Under the pieces are notes generated by a model, which was given only the letters and a program-made list of their open reading frames with translations, had not been told where the DNA came from and ran no database searches. 64,000 nucleotides of DNA from Dysidea avara (Eukaryota; Porifera; Demospongiae; Dictyoceratida; Dysideidae): NCBI RefSeq assembly GCF_963678975.1, contig NC_089272.1, positions 2,972,359-3,036,358 of the forward strand, written 5' to 3'. Each line of letters starts with the position of its first letter. Position 1 is the first letter of the stretch. Positions 47,469 through 59,796 of this stretch are shown in pieces. The position numbers and the translations under genes are program-made.

Positions 47469-47690
47469 TTGGATGGTGAGGGTCATGGTGATTTAGTTGT
47501 TTCTTCCGCAATTTGTTGCAACTGTCAGTCTTGCTTAAATGATTTATCAGATCCTGCCAGGGCACTTGGACTACACAATCCTATCACATTCAAATTTTTA
47601 GATAGTTTCCATAGAAGTTGGCATGGCACAATTTCAACAATATTGGACATTCTACCTGCCAGTTGCTACAAAGCCATGCCCTCCCGTTGA
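47469..47690 (+). pseudogene. Fragment of unknown repeated coding element
   Basis: An open stretch of 73 codons includes DGEGHGDLV, LSDPARALGLHNP, FKFLDSFHRSWHGTI. It matches the minus-strand peptide at 39368-39607 at scattered but ordered positions. The flanks are not open. Family unknown. Confidence 0.4.
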
Positions 47691-47699
47691 AATTACATT

Positions 47700-48850
47700 T
47701 CTCCAACACTTGTACTGCTGCCATTAATGACTTTTATGTTATGTTATATGTAGCTCTTAATTCATGATACAGCTACATGTACAGTAGAGTGGAACAGCAC
47801 AGCATTAAAAAAACTCTGGTGGTATAGACATGTTGAAGGTGTTATTACACCTACATGCGGGTAGTTAGTTAACTAAAATCATTCAATTATGACAACACTA
47901 AGTTTTGCACAAGTTAGCATATATTGTTTGCTATCCATAATAGCTACCTACTATAACCTCAAATTTAAAGAACCTAAACAGCTTAACCTACCAAACTATC
48001 ACACAGTCAGTGTGTCACACAAAATGTCTTGTTCATTTGTTATTTCCCTATGATGATCCGGGTCACTGACATGACTCCCTGGACAACCTGCAGTGGGCAA
48101 TAGGATGTAAAGTACTTGTATACATCACACTTTCTTATCTCCATAGTTGTAAATATACTATAGGTCTTGGTGATACTTACTGAAATATAATATTAGTTAC
48201 TGAAATATAACATTTAAGCGATGATATCACATGAAATTTCTGTTATCAGTAGTACAGAATAATAGGGATCATAAGGGTTTGAATATACCTTGCTAGCATT
48301 GGTACCTGCCCTACGTGCAGGATCATTTCACATTCCATATTAACCACAATAACATGAATCAATGCATTGGGAATGAAATGTTAAAAACCATGTCCTAAAG
48401 TAGCATGCATGGTGATATATATTTTGCATGTACCTTATTCCACGAATTGTCAAGACATGTACAAATTATGTGGTGCTGTCCTATCATGCAGACACTGTGA
48501 TAATGTGGCCAACAAACTGAACAAAGAGTATTTAATGCAGTACTATATGCATTGTAGCTATACTGCAAGCAAAGGTTTGAGCAAAATTAACTTAACACAC
48601 AGGCGCACACATCCTGGCTAAATGTTTTTTATAATTTAAGAAAGTAGTTAATATCACAACGAATTAAATATTGGAGCTACAAAGAGAAGGCACTGACAAA
48701 CATGCATCCATTTGGCTTGCCCATGTGTGCCTTGTACTTTTCCAACAGCCCATATGCTGTGAAGCAATACCAGGATGCTATGAACTTACTATGAGAAAAA
48801 AATTAAGAGGTATAGAAAATGAAGAAAAGGTTTTGTCACTGGCAGGATTC
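47700..48850. other. No gene recognised
   Basis: AT-rich sequence; short frames without similarity to known families. The terminal exon of tetraspan gene 3 was searched for by eye here and not found. Confidence 0.35.
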
Positions 48851-49080
48851 AAACCCTAAACTTACTGATTCCATCAGACAAGTGTAACTCAATAACAGCT
48901 AGGCTACAGGCTTGATTTCTTTACTGTTAGACATTTCTTCAGCATGACAGGTACCCACATACCGCAGTATGAGCAATACATGGACTTACTATTGTCATTC
49001 TTTGTGTCCTATTTTTTTTTGCTGACAGCACATGCAAGGTGTCAATTTGCAGTAGTGTAACAATGGCTTTGTGTTTTGCA
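48850..49080 (+). mobile_element. Dispersed repeat family A, fragment
   Basis: Matches the middle of the 18675-19828 copy: TTCCATCAGACAAGTGTAAC, AACAGCTAGGCTACAGGCTT, CAATACATGGACTTAC and TTTGTGTCC blocks in order. Confidence 0.6.
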
Positions 49081-49222
49081 ATAGTAAGAATGGTTGTAGG
49101 TTAGTTTCATGTGCCATTCTGTGCGGGGGGGCTATACAACAGCCAGCACATAGCCAAAAACTTCATTTATTAGTAATTGGTATAGGCTGTGTTGTACTAT
49201 TAACGCACATACTCTTTTTGTT

Positions 49223-49285
49223 ACAGTGCTCTAGTAGTGAGATACAGTGCTCTAGTAGTGAGATACAGTGCTCTAGTAGTTTGCT
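49223..49285. repeat. Short tandem repeat, 21-bp unit, three copies
   Basis: Unit TACAGTGCTCTAGTAGTGAGA (first 20 bases TACAGTGCTCTAGTAGTGAG) occurs nearly three times. No coding meaning. Confidence 0.85.
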
Positions 49286-49897
49286 ATAATAATTCAAAAC
49301 AGTTAACAAGCAAGACTAGGAGTTTTACAAGCTAGTAGGATAAATTTGCACTTCAGGTGATGACCCCTTTTGTTTCTTGGCGAGTTTTGACCCCACACTT
49401 ATCAAAGGGTATATCCCTAGGTATCTTTTTTTCTCCCTTATTGCATCATGAATATGGTGGCACAAACTGGGTAGCCATAGAGTTATTGGTTCAACAGCTA
49501 CAGCGTTCTGTTTGAGGCCATGTGTATAAAAGCCGGTTTATTGGCATATGCAGTTTCAGTGCATTGTGACTAGAAACAACATGAGGATTTAAGAGTTAAC
49601 AATAATATAAGTGTCATAATTTGTATTATTCATAGGAACATGTATTGGTTGTATGCAGATTAGTGATCAGACAATTTGTGATATGTGTAGTTCCACTTAC
49701 ATAATATCACTGTAAATTGTATATGAGCACACATCTCAACCACATTGGTTAGTTGTGCATGTCATTAACTGCCAATTACAAAACCCTAGTTGAGTATGCC
49801 CAGCCAAAAGGCACATTTTAGATGCAAGCAACATATTTTGAATTGGCAGCATTTTGGAAAATTTTATTCAATTTAAAAAATTCACTAAGCACAGTCA

Positions 49898-50030
<133 letters not shown>

Positions 50031-50052
50031 AGAATTCATTATTGTGACTCAC

Positions 50053-53000
50053 CCAAGCAACCATGGTCAAGAATCCCATCACTGGTAAGAGAATGTATTT
50101 ATCTTCAACTTCTTCACAGCGTCCAAAAATGTTGTCACAGTATCTTGTGTACAAGTTAGCTAGCAGAGCAGCAGATATCAGCCAGTAGACAGCAAAAAAC
50201 ACAGCCCATACTAGGTTCAGGGAGTGGCCCAGTCTTACAAACTAGAGGAGGTAAATAACTGAATTGGGTACCGTACATACAGTATCATGACTATATGTAT
50301 TTAGTATAAAGTTTACCCATGTATGTGTCTTTATATTTAGGCAATGTAGGGATAACAGAAGGCAGATATAACCACCAGCTGAGAGAAAACACGAGAAACA
50401 CTTAAAAGAGTTAAACACAGTCACTCCAGCATTAGGGTCGGGTGATATTGAAAGAAGTACACCGAGATATATCATGGATGTATTTATCACGATATTCGAT
50501 ACTTTCATGATATTACATGCAAATTAGAAAAACCATGTCAGTAATATTCATATGCAAAGGTTTTTCTCTCTGACTCATAGTTATATCTATCCCAAAAACA
50601 ACTCTTGAGCTATAAATAATTACATACATCCAACCATATTATTAAATGTAATTTGCTGCAATTTTAAGACAGCTACATTGTGGTATTTCATTTTGCAAGC
50701 AATAAATCATGGTATATCATGAACTCGATATACCACAATGTGTAAAAACAGCCTCGATATAGTTATCGTCTATCACGATAGCAACAATATATCATTATAT
50801 GGCCTAACCCTATCCGGCATGACTCAATTTGCAGGTCACCCTGCAGATACTGGCCAAACATAAGACCCATTGATCTATTAGGAATCCTAACAATAATTTG
50901 TACATTATGTGAGTATACATACCGTAGAAGTGGTAAATAGTAGCAGCATATCAACAATGATTAGTAACATTGTTACTAGGATACTCATAATAGCACCAGC
51001 TAGACCATTGTTGCACACACGGTCACCATAGTAACTTTCACTGGCATCAACATAAAAGCAGATTCCAAGTGGTAAGTCACGATCTTCAGCAGTTATGACA
51101 AAACTCACAGCACTTGAAAACAACTCCACTCTAAATGCAGCAATTATCACACAAAATACCTATTTTAAAAAAAACAGTTGATAAGGTTACAAAGTATATT
51201 TATCACACAGTATGGTAGTATTGTATATTATGGATCATGGAGATTTGCACTTTCTCATAAAAAATGAAACAGAAACCAGCCTCACAATATATATGGTGCT
51301 TTGACAGTATTGGTTAGGTGTAACACAAAAATATTACCTTTAATAGATTGCTACAAAATTTAATTTTTTATTCGCTATATACTGATTGACTAACCGCTCG
51401 CCTGATTGGTTCAGAAAAGCATAACTCAATAATGGCTAAGGCTATGGGCTTGATTTTTTTCACTGTTAGTCAGTCCAACAGTGTCTTTTGACATACCATG
51501 CAGTACGTACTATGCATGCTTCATGAACTTACCTTTGTCTTCCTTTGTGTCCCATTTGTGACTGTCTCCCAGCTTGTTCATACAACTGCCAATTTGTTAT
51601 TCTCTCAGTAATTAAAATAATATCTATTGACCAAGGAATCGATCACTAAAGTTTCAACCTATTGAGACGAGTAGTTATGAAATCATAGCGCTAGACAATA
51701 GGAAGAGCAAGGAAATCAAATTTTGTACAGTGACTATACTGAAAATAAGCTACGTACAGGCACTTATATTCGCAGCGCTAACTTCCTTAGTCTACAGTGT
51801 TGGAATTTGGCTTAAGATGTCCACACCATGGATTAGCAAATCAATCAAAGTACAGTTTTAGCCCTGTAGTCACTTACGCAAATGGGTATGAAGGCAGTTT
51901 TGTTGAAGAAATGAAGACAATCTTGTTTACACCTACCACATGTATGCGAGACACATATTGTTAGGGCTACAGAAAAGAAACAAAGATTTTTGAACTCTCC
52001 ATGAGCAGGCAAATAAGATGGTGTATGGTTTTAATCAGATTTGAGTCTTCTTTTTCTGAGTAATGGCCTAATAAAACTTGCATTATTTTTCTTTTCAGCA
52101 TTTAAAAAAAATTTTAAATTCTTTTATTTTTCTCAAAATGTATGCCTGTGCAGGTTTTTTGTTTGCTGAGACAGTCACATTGTTTAATTGCTGACAGTGC
52201 AGTGGTGCATGATGGCTTCTAATCCATATTTTCAGTAGTGACTGGATCATTGATCACAGAGCTTGAAGTGAAATTTTAATTCCCTACCATAGTCATGCTG
52301 GTTTATTGCAAACTATAGCCCTATTATGGACTAATGTAGGGATTAAATTTGTTTACTTCAAGTGTCGATCCACTTGCTTACGTATTTCCATTTGAACTAT
52401 CTCTACTAATATTGATACAACATTCCATACACTTGTACAATCACATATTTTAAGAAAGTAACTTTGTAAAGGTAGCCTTTAAGGTAGCCTTTGGGTGAGG
52501 TCCTTTGTATTTCACAGATATCACGTAATTTCAAATTCTATTGTTATTTTTATACACAACTGAATGCATAAAGTTAATTTCTTGATAGAAAATGTACAAG
52601 TACAATTGTTAGCATTGCTTTATTCATGTCAGAGTAGCAGTTAAGGGAATTGAAGTTGAGATAATTGATCTTTGTTCTTAGCCTAAGAGGACTAGTCTGC
52701 TGCTTTTTCACTGCTTTTCAAGGTTAGGTGGTTTGGAGAGGAGTTTGTAATAGTAATAAGCACTACAAAATATTTATGCTTAACTTAGTAGCTACATTTT
52801 TGAGATTGTAAAGTGGGTTGTAGCATTGAAGGAGGACAGCAGCAGCAGCATTGAGTGGTGGCTGCGGTTTTCACAATGGCCAATTGTTGTTATATTGTTT
52901 GTCTGCACTTCATGTCTCTATAGTATGTTCATGTTGAGCTGAATCCTCAAAAACATTTATTAACTCATGGATGCAATTACACACGATCTTGAATATTGGC

Positions 53001-56000
53001 TCATTTGTAGTACTGCTTGACATGCTAAAAATATTTCAAAATATTGCTGTTCAAATGTTTGACATAATATTTACGACCAACCGAAATTTTTGCAATAAAT
53101 TTCTTTTGGGAAGCCATATAAGCACAGTGCCCATTACAATCCTTTCCCAAACTTGTAATGGAACCAGACCATACGTGTCTGTTGTTGACACCTTTGCTGT
53201 TACCAATAATCATCTGGTTGGCTGAAATGTTAACTCTGTTGAGAAAAAATCCACTTTTAATTTTTAGCTGTTTTTCAGGATTCAGCTCAACGTGAACATA
53301 CTATAGTCTTGCATGATCCCTGAATTATGGTGAATTTCACTATGTGTAGCGTCTAATTTCCAGAGTACACTTTCTCTAAGAGTTTACAGTATTAATTCTA
53401 ACACTTCTGCTTTATATAGTACAAAATGAACTGCTAATTACTATCCAACACATTCTGATAATGAAGGTCCCATGTGCAATCTCAGTTGCTTTTCTATAGG
53501 TAGCTATGATCCTGGTAGATTGAGTTTATGAAAGTCTGGTTTATTCCCATAGCATGCACTGGTGTGTAACTTAAAGGGGCACTCCTTCGGTATCGAAGCC
53601 ATTCAACCACACATTATTTCACATCCCCAAGTGGACAAGAAAAGGTAGGATTTTGGGCTTGTACATCAATAGTTAGGCAGGTGAGATACAGCCTAACATG
53701 TTTTCCCAGCTGCCAACAGTATCCACCCCATCCACCTGGTTGGCTCAAGTTGTTGTGTAGCATTTATTACATGCAGCTGTATCTCGCTATCCCTTCATAG
53801 CAGTATAAGTACAACAGGTTTAGAAACTCAAAGGCTTCACAATGTAAACAATACTGACAGTAGTGTCCCTTTAATGTTCAGTGTGGCTAGCCACAAACTG
53901 GCATGGGGTGTATATCAGCTACCACTACCAGTTTTTCCAAACATTCTAACCATAAATGAAAGATGCAATTATAACTCAATAATCAAAGATGTAACATAGT
54001 TAAATTGATTACATTATGAATTACATAATATTATATCGAGACATATTCATATACTGTATGGTCATCTGCTATGTTACAGGTTTGCACATACTGGATTATT
54101 TCAACACATTGACATCATGTTATAGGCTATCAAGTATTACCCCCATCCAAGCTTTACGACATAAAATTGTTGCTCCACCATGAGGCAAATGACAATCATG
54201 CATTAAGTGCATGCCCAAATATTTTTTAGGTTCATGACAGGGATGACATGCTGGGTTTGCTGTACATAATAGTTTAATGGGGTGTGGGAAGCAGATTAAT
54301 CAGCAGCTGTAGTACCACTGGAGGGTAGCAGGTCTCAAAGCCGCTGGCATGTACTCATGTTTTGTGGTAACCATCACCAGCTATGAGTTGACAACCTCAC
54401 AGCATTGCCTTTAGAAGTATAAGGGAGTATGCACAAGTGTAACTTGTAGACCTCTTTGATATTGGGCAGGGGCTCAGGTGGATGCTAACCAACTATAGCT
54501 ATCACAATGGCTTTTTCTCTACACCCCCCCCCTCAGGCATATATGGGGCTTTTGACATAACCGAATGTAAAATATCCCCATAGTAGAGTTGTACCAATTC
54601 TCAGCATTTAACTAGGCTAAACCAAAATCTGTGTTTAATGATAATTAACCGATACCCGATTGTAGGCACTCCCTTATTAACATTATTACTGCTTTTCAGT
54701 GACCAGCCACTGCAGGTCTGACAGCTACTTGTGCTGCAGCCTTTGATTACCTAAACAGGAACTTAACTAGTTTCGCGTGCCAGACGGTTTGTGTGGGGGC
54801 GGTAAATAAACCGTCTGGTCACTGTTGCACACATTCCGGGACCACTGCCGGAATGTTGGCAGAGCCAATCAGATCGCTTCGCGCACTCTGTGACGAAACA
54901 ACCACTAATAATTCACAATTCTTAGTGTAATAAAGAACTGAATCTCAGCTACAGATCACTTTTTATGATTATGATTATGATTATGATTAAATACGGGTAA
55001 AGGCCCTGCATACCCGATCAATGTAGTAATTATACAAAAATAACTCTTAAATCAATTAAATGACTTATACAAAAATAAATCTTGAATCAATTAAATGACT
55101 ATCTAATAATGATTTAAAAGTGTTAATCGAAGAACTATTTACAACATAATTAGGCAAACTATTCCAATTGTTGGTGATTCTATTGATAAAGTAATTAGAT
55201 CTACACAATAGTCTTGAGCGTTCCTTAAACAATTTGAATTGATGCCCCCTGGTAATAGATCTTGAATACGTATATATAGCTATCAGTAAAATCGGTGGTG
55301 AAATAATTGTTAAGAAAAATATTAGATCACCTCTCAATCGTCTATAATGAAAAGATGGCAAATCTAGTTGTGTCAACCTCTCTGAGTAAGATTTGTCTTG
55401 AAGTTGTGGGATGAGACGAGTAGCCCTTCGTTGTATCTTCTCTACCTTTCTGTTGTCTAGAATGTAATGAGGCCCCCAAATAGGATTATTGTATTCCAAG
55501 ATAGGCCGAACTAATGTATTGAACAAACTTTTTCGAAAGTTTAACAACGCCATGGGCTTAGGATCTTTGTTTCCCTAGTACAGGGCTCTTAAAAGCGTTC
55601 GTATAAGAACGATCGTGGTTCGCTATGGATTTGTGAAACGACAGAATTGTCGAGGAAGACGTTCAGCAATGTTTCGAATACGTCACCAGGACATTACCAG
55701 TACAATTATTGTATTAGTCTGCTCAAAGAGGTGATTGGAACGATTATTGCATCATCCTTGGCGCAAAACAATGCCGTGATGTAATCTAATTGCATTCCAA
55801 TGAGTTCACGGAAAGCGTGCAACAGTGACCAGACGGTTTATTTGCCGCCCCCACACAAACCGTCTGGCATGCGAGACTAGAACTTAACATGGCTAATAAT
55901 GTGAAACAGAAATGGACCAAAGAAAGGATTTAAAAAAATCTATACTGGAACATCTGGATTGTCTAAATGTATAGTCTCTAAAGCCTCATAACTCACTTGT

Positions 56001-56225
56001 ATCATTTTGATGAAACAATGGGCTTCACAGCACTACTAAAGCCGGCTGGCCCATGTACTGTACAAAACAAAGTGTTATAGATATATACAAAAGAATCAAG
56101 GAAAAATTGAAAATATTAAAATAGCAAGCTACATGGTGACTCACCACTACTCCAATTTTCGGAATTAGCGAAATCACTACGTTGAGGATGTATGACCCAA
56201 CTGAGAGCATTTCTTTTCTTCCCAT
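50053..56225 (-). CDS. Synaptogyrin-like four-TM (MARVEL-type) protein, paralogue 3 (last exon not found)
   Basis: Exons on the minus strand, all phase 0: 56225-56145, 51159-50923, 50241-50053, giving 169 aa. Exon lengths (81, 237, 189 bp) match paralogue 1 (81, 240, 189). Landmarks: MGRKEMLSVGSYI start, DRDLPLGICFYVD and YYGDRVCNNG in loop 1, YWLISAALLANLYTRYC, loop-2 cysteines (YCDNIFGRC), MGFLTMVAW before the last donor. A start 18 codons upstream (56279) is possible, but the paralogues favour 56225. The final short exon (IGQAILSLIR type, about 15 codons) was not found downstream. Without splicing, the frame stops seven codons after the tryptophan, just before a (TG)n tract. Intron 1 (5 kb) and intron 2 hold several transposons. 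Confidence 0.75.
50433..50812. mobile_element. hAT-like MITE, 380 bp
   Basis: Ends TAGGGTCGGGTGATATT and (inverted) TAGGGTTAGGCCATATAAT, with ATCACGATA-type palindromic words inside. Near-perfect 8-bp target duplication TCCAGCAT/TCCGGCAT at 50425-50432 and 50813-50820. Related to the element at 552-965. It lies in intron 2 of tetraspan gene 3. Confidence 0.8.
51232..51620 (+). mobile_element. Dispersed repeat family A, copy
   Basis: Starts TGGATCATGGAGATTTGCAC, then the CCAGCCTCACAATATATATG, GCATAACTCAATAATGGCTA and GCATGCTTCATGAACTTACC blocks, in the order of the 18675 copy. A further fragment of the same family lies at about 52180-52280. Confidence 0.65.
52918..53306. mobile_element. MITE with about 38-bp TIRs, 389 bp
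   Basis: Left CTATAGTATGTTCATGTTGA and inverted right CTATAGTATGTTCACGTTGA match through GCTGAATCCT and a C/GAAAAACA end. It is flanked by TCT on both sides (52915-52917, 53307-53309). A TA/TATA duplication inside the symmetric border is equally possible. A decayed copy lies at 59545-59796. Confidence 0.85.
53575..53870. mobile_element. MITE flanked by TTAA (piggyBac-like)
   Basis: Left AGGGGCACTCC, right (inverted) AGGGACACTAC, and TTAA directly outside both ends (53571-53574, 53871-53874). TTAA target choice is the mark of piggyBac-type transposition. The ends are short and imperfect, so the class is tentative. Confidence 0.6.
54767..55880. mobile_element. Long-TIR (about 65 bp) element with hairpin-bearing ends, split by a LINE
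   Basis: Ends (left CTAGTTTCGCGTGCCAGACG; right, inverted, CTAGTCTCGCATGCCAGACG) match over about 65 bp. Each end contains its own hairpin: CCAGACGGTTT and AAACCGTCTGG around a G-rich loop. Target duplication AACTTAA(C) at 54760-54767 and 55881-55888, fitting a hAT-type 7-8 bp duplication. The interior has no transposase and carries the LINE at 54962-55573. Confidence 0.85.
54962..55573 (-). mobile_element. 5'-truncated LINE (CR1/L2-like) with open C-terminal frame
   Basis: The minus-strand frame 55553-55065 encodes 162 residues: FNTLVRPILEYNNPIWGP, KVEKIQRRATRLIPQL, NWNSLPNYVVNSSSINTFK. These are the thumb and last domain of a LINE reverse transcriptase. The same frame continues upstream as GNKDPKP to about 55573, where the copy is truncated. 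The 3' UTR contains a hairpin (CGGGTATG...TACCCG), and the element ends in an ATAATC repeat (54966-54990). An open frame and sharp ends suggest a fairly recent insertion into the surrounding TIR element. Confidence 0.85.
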
Positions 56226-56449
56226 ATTGTTGGCGGTAGCAGCAACTTTCGGACTCTTCTTTTCACTGCAAGTCTGCAACCCAAGGAGAAGGCACTCGAG
56301 TGAGCATTATACATTTACACAGAATGCATGGCTACGTACGTACATACGTACTGATACAGCCATATATAGTACAAGTATGGTACAAGCAAATGCTGTAATA
56401 GCTAGCTACGTTTCTTACCACAACTGATTTCTGTCAGTACGTACGAATG

Positions 56450-57420
56450 ATCCCCCTTCTATTGTAATGACTTCCGGACTATAATTAGGCATTCCAGCCC
56501 GATTTTTAAATTTTGGAAAAATGGACTTTTTATATGCTCAACAGATAGAGTATTGATTGCCGATCTCAGAAATATATAGTTTGTTGGGTTGGAATTAACT
56601 ACTTTGGCATGCAAAGTGCTTTAAAACTGAAAAAAGGTACATTTTTTCTCCGGGGCTACCCATACATTTTAAAGGGAAAAAAGGCACAATTGAATCAGGA
56701 AGCCATGTAGCAATCTGGACTGTCTTGAAACTGCAGTTGCTTCTAGCTGCAAGTTTGTACATATAATGAGAGTAACTTCAGATGTTATCGGATCTCAGCG
56801 ATCTTTGTACGCTGTGTAATGAGCAAATATGTTTCACCTACTGCACACTTCTCAATACAATGGTGCATACCCACAGGCAAGAGGCTATCTCAAATAAGTA
56901 AAAACACCAAGTTAACAACTTATAAAGGTAAACAACTAAAGTGGAGGTGCCACAAAGATGCAACAATACCTAAGGTGGAGTTGTGGTTTCAATTACAGCA
57001 TTGTTATGCTGACTTTGAAGTGGTTTGTATTTTTGAGGCTTACACAGCCATCAGAAAACTGCTCTGGAGCTGAAAATCGCTAACCCGAGCAAAGTAACTA
57101 CGTACTTTAAAGTAAGCAACAGTGACTACCTTCCACCCGACACTACGTTTTTTAAAGTTTTAAAGTATTCTACATACATTACAAGGCTTGAAAAGATTAC
57201 AAAACAACACAAAACTTACTTATATGAAACGCGCACGACAAAACTAAGATTTTCATGATGATCATCGTGTGGACAAACCCCATAGCGATTTTCATCCTCA
57301 TTGGAGCTAGGACCACGGAGCAATCCCAAGTTAAACGCGGGTTGTTGTTTTGTGCCAGGGTTCTATTGGGGAATATACGGAGAATTTTTTTATTAAAAAA
57401 TCTCGGATACTGGAATGCCT
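56450..57420. other. Upstream of tetraspan gene 3, no gene recognised
   Basis: Probably contains the promoter of gene 3 close to 56230-56480. No TATA context like that of genes 1 and 2 was seen. Frames of about 80-100 codons here have no family resemblance. Confidence 0.35.
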
Positions 57421-57460
57421 ACTATAATTTTGCGCATGCGCAACTTTCTTTATTGATTGT

Positions 57461-57696
57461 ACTGCAGTTTTCCAAGTTCTTGCAATGCAAAGCGTCATGC
57501 GCTATACAAGCATGCACGTGCGCAGTTGTTCAACAGTGGATTTTCAGTGACAACTACTGACTCACAGGGCTTCAAGGATGCCTACGCATACAACTCGACA
57601 GCCACAGAATATTACAGGAGTATTTAAAGAACTGCGCATACTGACACATCATTAGCGCATGACGCTTTGCATTGCAAGAACTTGGAAAACCGCAGT
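57461..57696. mobile_element. 236-bp palindromic MITE, copy A
   Basis: The 44-bp terminal inverted repeats begin ACTGCAGTTTTCCAAGTTCT (left) and ACTGCGGTTTTCCAAGTTCT (right, inverted) and run to GCGTCATGCGCTA. The interior is the same as in copy B (57781-58016), which has exactly the same length. A perfect NRF1-type palindrome TGCGCATGCGCA lies just outside (57431-57442). Confidence 0.88.
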
Positions 57697-57780
57697 ACAG
57701 TTGCTTGATAACGATTTCTTTGCGCATGTGCAGCGAACAGCCAATGAAATTCGAGGGCATGTTTGAATTCCACAGAGTGT

Positions 57781-58016
57781 ACTGCGGTTTTCCAAGTTCT
57801 TGCAATGCAAAGCGTCATGCGCTATACAAGCATGTACGTGCGCAGCTGTTCAACAGTGGATTTTCAGTGACAACTACTGATTCACAGGACTTCAAGGATG
57901 CCTACGCATACAACTCGACAGCCACAAAATATTACAGGAGTTTTTAAAGAACTGCGCATACTGACACATTATTAGCGCATGACGCTTTCCATTGCAAGAA
58001 CTTGGAAAACCGCAGT
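57781..58016. mobile_element. 236-bp palindromic MITE, copy B, within a larger inverted repeat
   Basis: Nearly identical to copy A. Its outer flanks are also inverted copies of each other: the spacer 57697-57765 (GTTGCTTGATAAC, TGCGCATGTGCA, CAGCCAATG) is matched in reverse at 58017-58085. So the 236-bp element sits inside a second TIR structure of about 390 bp. Confidence 0.85.
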
Positions 58017-58349
58017 AAATTCCATTGGCTGGATCAGTTGCACATGCGCAATTCGATAGTACAAATACTGATCAAGCAACCTCAAAACCTCTGTATGTGT
58101 GTAGTCTAGCTTTTTGTAATTATGTGATCTTTTCATATGAAATGTGTTTTGGTGTTTACTTACGTGTATGTTCCTCTGAGCAAGGAAGAACAGCTGTAGC
58201 TGATTTCCTGGAGAGAAAATACATAAATCAAATCAAATCATCCGTATCTTTACTGCAGTAGCTACTACATGTGCTGCATGTGTTTACAGTATATACAGTG
58301 TAAGAATTGATACTGTATAATAGAAAGTGTCTGTGATGAAACCACCAAC

Positions 58350-58672
58350 CAAGAATTGATGTATATAAATATTCCTTCCTCCCAAGAACTGTACCAGAAT
58401 GGAATAGATTAGATGCTGAGATTATTGAGACTGACTGTGTTGAAGAATTTAAGCAAAAATTAGCCCCTTTTATGTATATGGTTAAGTAACTTATCGTAAT
58501 TGTATATATTTTTATAGTTTATTATTGTAATTGTACATATGTATATAATTAAGTAACTTGTCGTAATTGTACATACTTATATAGTTAAGTAACTAATTGA
58601 AATTGTACACATGTAATTGCACATCAGCATTATACCCCTGGAGGGTCCTGCTGATTAACAATAAATAATGGA
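58350..58672 (+). pseudogene. LINE 3' end fragment
   Basis: The plus strand encodes YKYSFLPRTVPEWNRLDAEI, DCVEEFKQKLAPF and a stop. This is the usual last domain of CR1/L2-type LINEs, followed by a 3' UTR with a repeated TTAAGTAACTTGTCGTAATT-type unit. 5'-truncated, so inactive. Confidence 0.78.
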
Positions 58673-58679
58673 TATTTTT

Positions 58680-59540
58680 AAACTTATAATGTGTGAGTCC
58701 TTATAGACACATGGTAATGAACCTATTATAAGGCATGGTGTACTGGTACCAGGATACTTTGGATTACTAATTGTACCATGTATAAATGAAGGCTCTACAA
58801 TTATCATCCACTTTTATGTGTGTAACAGTGTGTTATCAGAGCATCACAATGGTTAGTCTATAGCTAACATTTTGATTGCTGTACATATTACAATGTTTGC
58901 ATTGCAGAGTGTCACTCGTACAAACCACAACAGGCTAGTTGTAGTTTCATGACATGTTCAAGTTCAGACTATATACTGAGAATGACAGTACAAGTAATAA
59001 CTTAACATTTCATAAAATGAGCAGAAGTGGAGAAAAGTCTACTGTTACAAATGACAAGTTACCGTTTATTGTTTCTTAAAGTCACTGTTTATTATTTCAG
59101 AAGTCAATGTTTGTTATTCAGATTTATTTTCTAGTGCTGCCCTTTTGAAGGTTACCTTTTGTCATAGTATAAATAGAGCAGTACTATAACACTTTTTCTC
59201 CCTGCTAAAAGACTCTGTAAAGGTTGCTCCTAAACTCTACTAGAAGTTTTATTGATAGCTGAATTCTACAAGAAGTTTTACTGAGGACTAGCTGAAGAAG
59301 AAGTGAGACTGAACTGTTTATTGTTGTTATCTTGGAACTGAATAGCTGAAGAAGAAGAGAGCTAGACTTAACTGTTTATTGCTGTTATTTTGTATGTCAC
59401 AAGATTATTAAAATCAATAAAACTGTCTAAATTAAGGTGTCTTAAAACCAAGCAGGACCATTCTCATACAGTGGAAATTGCCTATATCACAACCTGGTAC
59501 AAACATAGCTAATAGTGCAAATGTGTACTTGTACAATTTG
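58680..59540. other. No gene recognised; internal direct repeats
   Basis: 59280-59395 contains two copies of AGCTGAAGAAGAAG plus AACTGTTTATTG. TATAAATAGAGCAG lies at about 59168. No protein or RNA gene is supported. Confidence 0.35.
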
Positions 59541-59544
59541 TGAT

Positions 59545-59796
59545 GAGTTGAGTTGGATCCCAAAAACATTTAATAACTCATGGATGCAATTGCACACGAT
59601 GAATGAATGACCTACTAAAAATATTTCAAATCTAAATTTGTCACCATCCATTTCCTATAAAAGTGTAGTGTCCATTGCCCTCTCCTGAACTTGTAATGGA
59701 GCCAAGTATCACCTTCACTGTCACCTTTAATAATCTGGTTGGCTCTTGAGAAAAAATCCACTTAGTTTTATTTTTAGCTGTTTTTCAGGTCAACTT
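59545..59796 (+). mobile_element. Decayed copy of the 52918-53306 MITE
   Basis: Shares CAAAAACATTTAATAACTCA, ATGGATGCAATTGCACACGA, ACTTGTAATGGAGCCA and AATCTGGTTGGCT in order with the intact copy. The terminal repeats are eroded. Confidence 0.72.

Noticed and set aside
52971-53225. 84-codon plus-strand open frame
   Set aside because: Lies wholly within the 52918-53306 MITE; the related copy at 59545-59796 does not keep the frame.
57255-57947. Several frames of 64-101 codons on both strands
   Set aside because: They run across the two 236-bp palindromic elements and mirror one another.
59040-59430. Solo-LTR-like segment with TATAAATA, AATAAA and internal repeats
   Set aside because: No defined TG...CA termini, no target duplication and no attached retroelement remnants could be found, so it is not called an LTR.
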